Part shown: positions 54,251 through 60,930 of the stretch, piece after piece | Position numbering within the stretch: the stretch's first letter is position 1 | How the letters are laid out: each line of letters begins with the position of its first letter | Assembly (NCBI RefSeq): GCF_021538615.1 | Contig: NZ_JAJHIZ010000003.1 | Span: 4,588,001-4,652,000, forward strand | Source of the DNA: Niabella agricola | GTDB lineage: Bacteria; Bacteroidota; Bacteroidia; Chitinophagales; Chitinophagaceae | Reading direction: 5' to 3' | Length of the DNA: 64,000 nt | Program-made: the position numbers and the translations under genes | The notes under the pieces: model-generated | Told to the model about the DNA's origin: nothing | The model's database searches: none | The model's input: the letters and a program-made list of their open reading frames with translations, nothing else

Positions 54251-55273
54251 CTAAACTGTCCATGTTTTTAAACCGTGTTTTACAAATTGATAGTTGCGAT
54301 ACTGACCGCCAAACTGTTCCAGGCTGGCCCGCACCTTATATTTCGTATTGCCGGGGCAATAAAAGATCATAAAACCACCTCCGCCCGCGCCGCTGATTTT
54401 TCCGCCTGAAGCGCCGTTCTTTTTGGCTGTTTCATAAATCGTATCGATCTGCGCATTGTTAATGCCGGCTGCCATACGGCGCTTCTGCTCAAAACCTATA
54501 TCCAGAATCCGGCCAATTTCATCCAGTTGGCCTTTTAGCAACGCTTCTTTCATCATCTGTGCCTGATGTTTTAATTGATGCATGGCTTCAATGGACTGGC
54601 TTTTCTTTTCGGTTACGTTCCGGCTTTGTTCAATGATGATCTTGGCAGACTCTCTGCTGGTGGATGTATAATACAGGAGCAGGTTATTTTCCAGTTCATC
54701 CAGATATCGTTGCCGGATGCGCAATGGGTTTACGATTACCTTATCGTTGCTATAAAACTCCATATAGTTTACTCCTCCAAAGGTGGCGGCGTATTGATCC
54801 TGCCGGCCTCCGGCGAGCTGCAAATCGCTGCGTTCGATTTCGTAAGCATAATGCGCAATATCATATTCGCCCAGGGGAAGCTGCAACATTTCTACAAATG
54901 CCCCAACGATGGCTACTACAAGGGTAGAGGACGTGCCCAAGCCGGATCCGGCGGGCGCATCTACGTAAGTGCTCAAACGGAAGCCTTCATTGGAAAACGG
55001 GTAATCTTTTTGTATGCGGTTGTAAACGCCTTTTAACAGGTCCAGGTGCCCGTTCAGGGGAAGCGCATCAGACCAGTCAAACTCTTCCGATTCACCGCGG
55101 TCCAATGCTTCGAATGCGATCTTCCCATCGGTGGTCCGTTCAATGGTGGCGTTGGCGTTTAAAGAAATTGTGGCATTGAGGATAGCGCCACCAAATTCAT
55201 CGCAATAAGGGCTTACATCTGTGCCACCGCCCGCCAGCCCGATCCTTAAAGGCGCTTTACTTCTGTGAATCAT
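54251..55273 (-). CDS. hddA: D-glycero-alpha-D-manno-heptose-7-phosphate kinase (HddA-like)
   Basis: 340 residues from the ATG at 55273. GHMP kinase with the N-terminal strand APLRIGLAGGGTDVSPYCDE, the phosphate loop VDAPAGSGLGTSSTLVVAIV and C-terminal GASGGKISGAGGGGFMIF. It phosphorylates heptose 7-phosphate to the alpha-1,7-bisphosphate. It overlaps the upstream glycosyltransferase gene by 17 bases. Confidence 0.93.
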   Translation of the reverse strand: MIHRSKAPLRIGLAGGGTDVSPYCDEFGGAILNATISLNANATIERTTDGKIAFEALDRGESEEFDWSDALPLNGHLDLLKGVYNRIQKDYPFSNEGFRLSTYVDAPAGSGLGTSSTLVVAIVGAFVEMLQLPLGEYDIAHYAYEIERSDLQLAGGRQDQYAATFGGVNYMEFYSNDKVIVNPLRIRQRYLDELENNLLLYYTSTSRESAKIIIEQSRNVTEKKSQSIEAMHQLKHQAQMMKEALLKGQLDEIGRILDIGFEQKRRMAAGINNAQIDTIYETAKKNGASGGKISGAGGGGFMIFYCPGNTKYKVRASLEQFGGQYRNYQFVKHGLKTWTV

Positions 55274-56426
55274 CTTTTCTTGATTTGTCAGCCAGGTCAG
55301 CAATGGCATTGACCAGATGATCCCAGCTGTATTTTTCTTTTTCGCTGCGAAGATGTGGAATAAAGTGCGTTTCTCCTAATCGGAAATATTCGTTGATAGC
55401 GTTGGCAATGGCGGCCGGGTCGGACTCTGCAACCAATCCGCTTTTCATATGGGGCACCAGTGCCGGTAAACCGCCTACATTGGTTACCACCATCGGTTTT
55501 TCGAAGTAATAAGCCAGGGGCGTCACTCCGCTTTGCGTAGCGTTCCGGTAGGGTTGTACCAGCAGGTCTGCGGCACATAAATAATATTTTACCTCGCTGT
55601 CGGGAATAAAGTCGGTTCGCAGAATCAGCAGATCGCGGATGCCCAGCTTGTCGATCAGCGTCTGATAGTCTGCCTCATCTTCGTAAAATTCCCCGGCGAT
55701 TAATAGTTTGAGATTTGTAATCTGAGATCTGGGGTCTGAGATCCGTGGTTTCAGTGCTGCAACGGCTTCCAGTAACAGGTCCAATCCTTTATACTTCCGG
55801 ATAAATCCGAAAAATAAAAGGATCTTTTCTTCCGCAGGAAGCTGTAAATGCCGGCGCGCTTCGGTTCTGGAAACCGGCGTGCCAAAATTGTCGTACAGCG
55901 GATGGAGTACCTGCAGGGCTGGCTTTTGTGTAAAAGTCCGGAGGTCGGAAAATACCTTTTCACTCATGGTGATAAAGCCATCGCAGGCTTTTATAAAGTA
56001 TTTGGTAAAAGGTGTGTCGCCCGGCCTTTTTTCGTGGGGGATAATATTGTCGGCAATACAGATGATCCTTGTTTTGTTATTTTTCCGGACCTTTCTGAGA
56101 ATAGTGCCCAGCGCAGGGCCCATAAAAGGAAGCCAGTATCGTACTACTACAATATCGGCCGCTTCTTTGGCTATTTCGTTGCCAACCTGCACCCAGTTAA
56201 GCGGATTGATGGAATTGATGCGGGTATGGATGCTGATATGTTCCGGAGCGGGATCGTCGGTATATTGCGACTTTCCAGGGAATAAAAAGGAGGGATATTG
56301 TAAAGAAAAGGACCAGATCGAACAATCGTAGCCGCAATTTGCAAATGCCTTTGCCAGCCGGTGATTGAAGGTGGCCAATCCGCCCCGGAGGGGATGTGCA
56401 GGTCCTATAATGATTACTTTTGGCAT
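55257..56426 (-). CDS. Glycosyltransferase (GT4-like) with an in-frame repeat insert
   Basis: 389 residues from the ATG at 56426 (MPKVIIIGPAHPLRGGLATF). GT-B fold with the GT4-type C-terminal half: ILLFFGFIRKYKGLDLLLEA, the nucleotide-sugar region QPYRNATQSGVTPLAYYFEK. Between LEAVAALK and LKLLIAGEFYED lies PRISDPRSQITN, encoded by a GATCTCAGA-type repeat at 55707-55743, in a place where relatives have a short loop. It likely builds a cell-surface glycan with the neighbouring GDP-heptose genes. Confidence 0.9.
   Translation of the reverse strand: MPKVIIIGPAHPLRGGLATFNHRLAKAFANCGYDCSIWSFSLQYPSFLFPGKSQYTDDPAPEHISIHTRINSINPLNWVQVGNEIAKEAADIVVVRYWLPFMGPALGTILRKVRKNNKTRIICIADNIIPHEKRPGDTPFTKYFIKACDGFITMSEKVFSDLRTFTQKPALQVLHPLYDNFGTPVSRTEARRHLQLPAEEKILLFFGFIRKYKGLDLLLEAVAALKPRISDPRSQITNLKLLIAGEFYEDEADYQTLIDKLGIRDLLILRTDFIPDSEVKYYLCAADLLVQPYRNATQSGVTPLAYYFEKPMVVTNVGGLPALVPHMKSGLVAESDPAAIANAINEYFRLGETHFIPHLRSEKEKYSWDHLVNAIADLADKSRKDDSQK
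55707..55743 (-). repeat. GATCTCAGA-type repeat inside the glycosyltransferase gene
   Basis: Plus strand: GTTTGAGATTTGTAATCTGA then GATCTGGGGTCTGAGATC. The reading frame is preserved and encodes ISDPRSQITNL. Confidence 0.7.
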
Positions 56427-56521
56427 AAACACATATTCAACTTTTGCCCGACCCACGACCAAGGCTAAGGATCAATATTCAACCACATGCTAAACGACTA
56501 AAACACGAGATCCGCAACAGA

Positions 56522-57466
56522 TTAATCCAGTCCTGTTTTTGCTTCAACTAAATAGGTGTTGCGGCCCGGCGCATTCCGGGAGATCAGTTCCCCGATAAAG
56601 CCTGCCATGAACAGCTGTACCCCAATGATGATGGCCACCAGGGAAATATAAAAAAACGGACGGTTGGTAATTGAAAAGTCGCTGCTAAATATTTTTAAGA
56701 TGAGCAGGTAGAATGCCGACAAAATTCCGATCATGAAAAAGACCATTCCCCAAACTCCAAAAAAGTGCATGGGCCGCTTGGAGAATTTTCCCACAAAAGT
56801 GATGGAAAGAAGGTCCAGGAACCCGTTGATAAACCGATCCCAGCCAAACTTGCTTACGCCGTATTTGCGCTTCCGGTGCTCCACCACTTTTTCTCCAATC
56901 TTTTTAAAACCCGCCCACTTGGCCAGTACGGGTATGTAGCGGTGCATCTCTCCGTACACTTCAATACTTTTTACCACCTTCCGGTTGTAGGCTTTCAGAC
57001 CGCAATTAAAGTCGTTGAGCTTTATTTTAGAAACCCTGCGGGTAACTGCGTTGAAAAACTTGGAAGGAATATTTTTAGTAACGGTATTGTCGTACCGTAC
57101 TTTCTTCCAACCGCTTACCAGGTCGTACCGGTCTTCCCGGATCATTCTGAACAGTTCGGGTATTTCGTCCGGACTGTCCTGCAGATCTGCATCCATGGTT
57201 ATGATCACATCGCCCTGGGCAGCACGAAAGGCTTCATTCAGCGCGGCAGATTTGCCATAGTTGCGCTGGAATTTAATTCCGCGGATATTGGAATTTTTTT
57301 CACGCAGGGAACAAATAACCTGCCAGGAATCATCGGTGCTGCCATCGTCTACAAAAAGGATCTCGTAACTGAAATGGTTTTCCTGCATTACCCGCTCGAT
57401 CCAGGTGGCCAGCTCGGGTAACGATTCCTCTTCATTTAATAAAGGTATAACTACAGAAATGTCCAT
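56522..57466 (-). CDS. Family 2 glycosyltransferase, polyprenyl-phosphate type (GtrB/DPM-like)
   Basis: 314 residues. GT2 fold with ISVVIPLLNEEESLPEL, the DDGSTDDSW motif and the metal motif TMDADLQDSPDE. Two C-terminal helices (FFMIGILSAFYLLILKIF and FYISLVAIIIGVQLFMAGF) fit the bactoprenol glucosyltransferase group. It transfers a sugar to undecaprenyl phosphate; the exact sugar is unknown. It starts 2 bases after the DUF4199 stop. Confidence 0.92.
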   Translation of the reverse strand: MDISVVIPLLNEEESLPELATWIERVMQENHFSYEILFVDDGSTDDSWQVICSLREKNSNIRGIKFQRNYGKSAALNEAFRAAQGDVIITMDADLQDSPDEIPELFRMIREDRYDLVSGWKKVRYDNTVTKNIPSKFFNAVTRRVSKIKLNDFNCGLKAYNRKVVKSIEVYGEMHRYIPVLAKWAGFKKIGEKVVEHRKRKYGVSKFGWDRFINGFLDLLSITFVGKFSKRPMHFFGVWGMVFFMIGILSAFYLLILKIFSSDFSITNRPFFYISLVAIIIGVQLFMAGFIGELISRNAPGRNTYLVEAKTGLD

Positions 57467-57468
57467 TT

Positions 57469-57951
57469 TTAGTTTTTCTTTGACAAAGATAAGGTGCCTG
57501 CTGTGGCAACGGTAACAATTACACCAATCAGCAGGTATTGGAAAATGGTTTGGGACACCATGATAGGAACATAGTACTTGCGCGTCGTCTTTGCTTCCTG
57601 TTCTATTTCGTCTGGTGTACGGTTATATTCTTTAGCGGTCTTCAGGCGTTCCTGTTTGGTTGCCGCTATTTCGCGGTCGATCATCGGTCCGTTGGCCTGA
57701 AAATAGATAAAGGTATAAAGCGCCATGATCAGGGTCACCACAACAAAACAGCGAAACCCCTGGTTGAACAGTACGCCGAATGCCGCACCTTTCTGACCGT
57801 ATACGGCCCAAACAATACCGGCTCCATAAATTAAAAATACGAAGTATTGCAAAACCGAGTTGGTAGGTACCTGCTGCCAAAGCAGCAAGAGTCCCAGCAA
57901 TACCATCAGTATGCCTGTTATCAATCCCTTCCTCGTTGCGTTTAAAATCAT
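57469..57951 (-). CDS. DUF4199 family membrane protein
   Basis: 160 residues with four helices: two near residues 11-51, one about 69-90 and one about 135-155. Between helices 3 and 4 is the charged loop KQERLKTAKEYNRTPDEIEQ, typical of DUF4199. The family is Bacteroidota-specific and lies next to GT2 glycosyltransferases in many genomes. Role unknown. Confidence 0.85.
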   Translation of the reverse strand: MILNATRKGLITGILMVLLGLLLLWQQVPTNSVLQYFVFLIYGAGIVWAVYGQKGAAFGVLFNQGFRCFVVVTLIMALYTFIYFQANGPMIDREIAATKQERLKTAKEYNRTPDEIEQEAKTTRKYYVPIMVSQTIFQYLLIGVIVTVATAGTLSLSKKN

Positions 57952-57961
57952 GCGTTGTATA

Positions 57962-59227
57962 CTAAAATGAAAGATTTGTCTGATTGTTATGAATGATGCC
58001 CAGCGGCTTCCCTGTTAAGGGATTCCCGATGAAAGCGGAATTCCGGCTTTGCGACAGGATCGCGTCTGTATTCAATACCCATTGCCGGGCAGGATCAAAA
58101 ACGGTCAATGAGGCAACGGCTCCTTCTTCAATGGAAGGCACCGGCAATCCCAGGATCTTCCGGGGGTTAATGGACAGCAGCTCCACCCATCGATCCTGCG
58201 GCATCTCCGGCAATACGGTGTTGAGTACCGCGTAAGCGGTCTGTAAGCCCAGCATCCCGTTTTTGGCATATTCAAACTCTACCATTTTATGATCGGTATC
58301 ATAAGGAATATGATGAGAGGCTATACAATCGATGGTGCCGTCTGTAATTCCTTTCAGCAGCGCTTTCCGGTCGTTAACCGTGCGCAACGGCGGGTTCAGC
58401 TTCAGGTTGGTATCGTAACCCTGCAGGTCTTCTTCGGTAAAATATAAATGTGCGGGCGTTATAGAAACCGTTACATTGGTTTTTTTCTGCCGGGCTTCTT
58501 TGATCAGCTTCAGCGAGGCAGCGGTAGTAACACCGGTAAGGTGCAAGCGCGAACCGGCATATTCGGCCAGTTTCAGATCCCGGGTAATCAACAGCTCTTC
58601 TGCAATGGCCGGCTTTGCCTGGAGACCTAACCGTGTAGATACCACTCCTTCATTCATCAGGCCATTGGGCTGTATATCCTTATTGTCCGGCAACTGGATC
58701 AATACCCCGTTAAAGGGTTTGATGTATTGCAGGGCCTTTACCATGATATCGGAAGACTGGATCGCGTTTTTCCCATCGGTGAAGGCCACGGCACCGGATT
58801 GCCGCATGTCATAGATCTCGGCCAGTTCCTTCCCGTCTGTATTTTTAGTAACCGCACCTAACGGGTGAATGTTCACCGGCAACAGCGCAGCCTTTGCGCA
58901 GATATATTCCACCACCGACTTTTGATCGATGGCTGGTTTGGTATTGGGAACAATACACACATCGGTAAAACCACCGGCGGCTGCAGCCGCACTGCCGCTG
59001 GCCAGGGTCTCGCGGTATTCAAATCCCGGGTCGGCAAAGTCAGCAAACAGATCAACCCAGCCCGGGCTTACATGTAGCCCTTTAGCGTCCAGTATTTTGG
59101 CGCCTTTTTGAACCAGGTTTTTGCCAATAGACTGAATGATTCCATTTACGATAAGGATATCTGCGGTGCGACCATTAAAAGAGGAGGTGGGGTCGATGAT
59201 CTTGGATTGCTTAATGAGAATTTTCAT
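57962..59227 (-). CDS. Dihydroorotase homologue lacking catalytic residues (PyrC'-like)
   Basis: 421 residues of the amidohydrolase fold, close to dihydroorotase overall. Where active enzymes have DLHVHLREPG, this one has DLFADFADPG (F61, D63), so both metal-binding His and the substrate Arg are gone. The segment equivalent to HIAHVST reads HLTGVTT, and IATDHAPH reads IASHHIPYD, losing another His and the catalytic Asp. It is probably the non-catalytic type that supports aspartate transcarbamoylase. A possible -7 box TATCTTCG (59242-59235) ends 7 bases before its start. It heads the glycan operon. Confidence 0.88.
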   Translation of the reverse strand: MKILIKQSKIIDPTSSFNGRTADILIVNGIIQSIGKNLVQKGAKILDAKGLHVSPGWVDLFADFADPGFEYRETLASGSAAAAAGGFTDVCIVPNTKPAIDQKSVVEYICAKAALLPVNIHPLGAVTKNTDGKELAEIYDMRQSGAVAFTDGKNAIQSSDIMVKALQYIKPFNGVLIQLPDNKDIQPNGLMNEGVVSTRLGLQAKPAIAEELLITRDLKLAEYAGSRLHLTGVTTAASLKLIKEARQKKTNVTVSITPAHLYFTEEDLQGYDTNLKLNPPLRTVNDRKALLKGITDGTIDCIASHHIPYDTDHKMVEFEYAKNGMLGLQTAYAVLNTVLPEMPQDRWVELLSINPRKILGLPVPSIEEGAVASLTVFDPARQWVLNTDAILSQSRNSAFIGNPLTGKPLGIIHNNQTNLSF

Positions 59228-59386
59228 TAAGGTGCGAAGATAAGCGCAATTTCTGATTTTTAAAGGAATATGCAGGGAGATCCTGCCATATCGGGGTAGA
59301 AATTGCTGTGTTATGAGAGGGGAAACGCAAAAGATACAGCACGACTGGGATCCCCGGAGGCGTTTGCTGTAAAAAAAGCCGTTTCT

Positions 59387-59417
59387 TTTGATCGAAAAGG
59401 AAAATGTATTATATTTG
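59387..59417 (+). promoter_or_regulatory. Consensus promoter of tRNA-Pro (TTTG-N19-TATATTTG)
   Basis: TTTG at 59387-59390, 19 bases, then TATATTTG at 59410-59417. Both Bacteroidota boxes match exactly at ideal spacing. The tRNA starts 51 bases later, so the leader must be processed. Confidence 0.8.
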
Positions 59418-59467
59418 CACCCCCTCCCAATAACGTCTGTATTTATTTACAGATATGGGATCCGGTT

Positions 59468-59541
59468 CGGGACGTGGCGCAGCCCGGTAGCGCACTTGCA
59501 TGGGGTGCAAGGGGTCGCTAGTTCGAATCTAGTCGTCCCGA
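59468..59541 (+). tRNA. tRNA-Pro(GGG)
   Basis: 74 bases. The acceptor stem CGGGACG pairs with CGTCCCG, and the discriminator is A. The anticodon arm is CTTGC-ATGGGGT-GCAAG with anticodon GGG. The T-arm is GCTAG-TTCGAAT-CTAGT. CCA is not encoded. Confidence 0.95.
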
Positions 59542-59743
59542 CTGAAAGAAGCTCAGCAGTAATGCTGGGCTTTTTAATTTTTATACCGGTGCGCATCCCG
59601 CTTTGGCGGGAGGGTCGCTGGTTCGGATCCAGTCGTCCCGACTGAAAGAAGCTCAGCAGTAATGCTGGGCTTTTTGATTTTTATACCGGTGCGCATCCCG
59701 CTTTGGCGGGAGGGTCGCTAGTTCGGATCCAGTCGTCCCGACT
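59512..59743 (+). repeat. 100-bp tandem repeat carrying the tRNA-Pro 3' end
   Basis: Copies begin at 59512, 59612 and 59712 (the last is partial, to about 59743). Each begins with the T-arm and acceptor 3' strand of tRNA-Pro. Copies 1 and 2 continue with the terminator, TTTTTATACCGGTGCGCATC and the CCCGCTTTGGCGGG hairpin. Only a few substitutions separate them, mostly in the T-arm: copy 1 CTAG/CTAG, copy 2 CTGG/CCAG, copy 3 CTAG/CCAG. Confidence 0.9.
59549..59575 (+). terminator. Terminator of tRNA-Pro
   Basis: AAGCTCAGCA and TGCTGGGCTT form a 10-bp stem with one G-U pair around GTAA, followed by a T-run. A second identical copy lies at 59649-59675. Confidence 0.85.
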
Positions 59744-59843
59744 TAGCATCAAAGAGCTGTAAGAAACCTTGCAACTCTTTTTTTGCAATTCTTTTTTTTA
59801 AGACTTTTTTAGGATCAGGTTGAAAATTTGGGGGATAAAGAGC

Positions 59844-59957
59844 TTAAGCATAAATATTAGCGAGCCGAAATAGAAAAAAGGAGCCATCTCTTACTCCTCG
59901 TGCAGCGGCTCTAAAGGCCTTGATTTTAGCATTAAAAGATTCGGCAGCAGCATTGGA
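59844..59957 (-). mobile_element. Remnant of a transposase C-terminus (ISL3/ISAon1-like)
   Basis: On the minus strand 37 codons read NAAAESFNAKIKAFRA, then AARGVRDGSFFLFRLANIYA and stop TAA at 59846-59844. This is the typical end of the DDE transposases of the ISL3/ISAon1 type found in Bacteroidota. Upstream of it, two codons before, is an in-frame TAG, and no more of the gene is recognisable. No terminal inverted repeats found. Confidence 0.75.
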
Positions 59958-59962
59958 CTATA

Positions 59963-60302
59963 TGGATCAAGTAATTTCATTTTTCTTGTCTGACATCTTC
60001 ATCGTTGCTTTTGGAATATATTGTGAACAAAGCAATGACAACCGAACAAATGAAATAATTGAGTTATTCAAGTACAATACAAATAGTAAAGAGCATATAC
60101 TTTTTTGTTGCGATACGGTTTTTCACCTGCAATGATCAAAGATATAGCAGCCAGTATTCAGACAATTGGCGAGAATGAAATTACGTTCCTTCCTACAATT
60201 GCGAACGTACCTGTTATTCTCTAAAGAATGGTTGATTGGTACTAACCAACAGCACAAGTATTTCGTTCAAAAGGCTTTATAGTTAAGCCGAAACCTGATC
60301 TT
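59963..60302 (+). pseudogene. Degenerate AT-rich coding-like region
   Basis: A frame from ATG 59963 to 60135 (VISFFLSDIFIVAFGIYCEQ, ending DTVFHLQ) overlaps, as ATGA, a second short frame from 60132 (MIKDIAASIQTIGENEITFL, then PTIANVPVIL). Two further stop-separated pieces follow (RMVDWY and PTAQVFRSKGFIVKPKPDLR). Together they look like one protein broken by a frameshift and stops. No family recognised. The AT-rich composition differs from the core genes. Confidence 0.4.
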
Positions 60303-60387
60303 AGATGAGGCGGTGATTTTTTGTAAGCCCACAATTTCTAGCAGTTGCTGTTATAACTCCAACTAATCAACTTGAGTCTTATAATAT

Positions 60388-60654
60388 TTACGGCCCGGTA
60401 AATGCTTGCCCGGCATTAATACCAAATATACTTATTGCCACGGCTACGACTAGTTCAAAATTATTTTCCGCAGCAGTGAGCGATAGTGCTGCGTTTTGCG
60501 AATAATCTGCGTCAGGCCTTTTTCTGCAAACGAAGGTGATCAGGAACATAATCACCAAATAAATGATAAGTGGAATCGCAATCCTGATTACATCCACAGG
60601 AATTTGAACGATTCGTTCACCTTTCAGGCTAAACATAATGACAATTGTGAGGAG
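60388..60654 (-). pseudogene. Remnant of an ACR3-type arsenite efflux permease
   Basis: The minus strand encodes [40 protein letters not shown] and [20 protein letters not shown], then [11 protein letters not shown]. This matches a stretch near the C-terminus of ACR3 arsenite permeases, including the conserved FSLKGE and NNFELAIAVA-like helix. A TAG stop lies directly upstream, and the frame ends after FTGP instead of continuing with IGPLVEVPVL. About three quarters of the gene is missing. Confidence 0.8.
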
Positions 60655-60876
60655 CTACGCAATTAAAGTTATCGGACTTATAGCCGGAATGAAACGGTTG
60701 CAGGCAGTTGACAGACAATGGTTGACAGGAAGACGTGTGTTCGATAGTGGAATGTACAATGTTCAATGTGCGGCAGATTCTAATAGACTGGCATCCTTGC
60801 GCGGTTAGAGCGTGTACATCGGACATCCAACACTGAACATCCTGCATCATACCTCCTCCATCATCGTTTCAACAAC
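60655..60876. repeat. Intergenic stretch with repeated short words
   Basis: No gene. It contains paired words such as GTTGACAGACAATGGTTGAC AG and GTACAATGTTCAATGTG, and near the end ACATCGGACATCCAACACTG. They are similar in style to the repeats at 35285-35303 (CTGTTGTCTGTTGTC). Confidence 0.35.
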
Positions 60877-60908
60877 AAAAAGCCCACCCGGTTACCCGGG
60901 CAGGCCTT
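60877..60908 (-). terminator. Terminator of the RCC1-repeat gene
   Basis: On the minus strand GGC and CCCGG pair with CCGGG and GCC across small internal loops, followed by a run of five T. It lies 23 bases past the stop. Confidence 0.65.
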
Positions 60909-60930
60909 CTTTATAATCGAGGTGTACGGT

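Noticed and set aside
59512..59743. Possible CRISPR-like array or extra tRNA genes in the 100-bp tandem repeat
   Set aside because: The repeats are contiguous and include a terminator; there are no spacers. Copies 2 and 3 lack the acceptor 5' strand, D-arm and anticodon arm, so they cannot be tRNAs.
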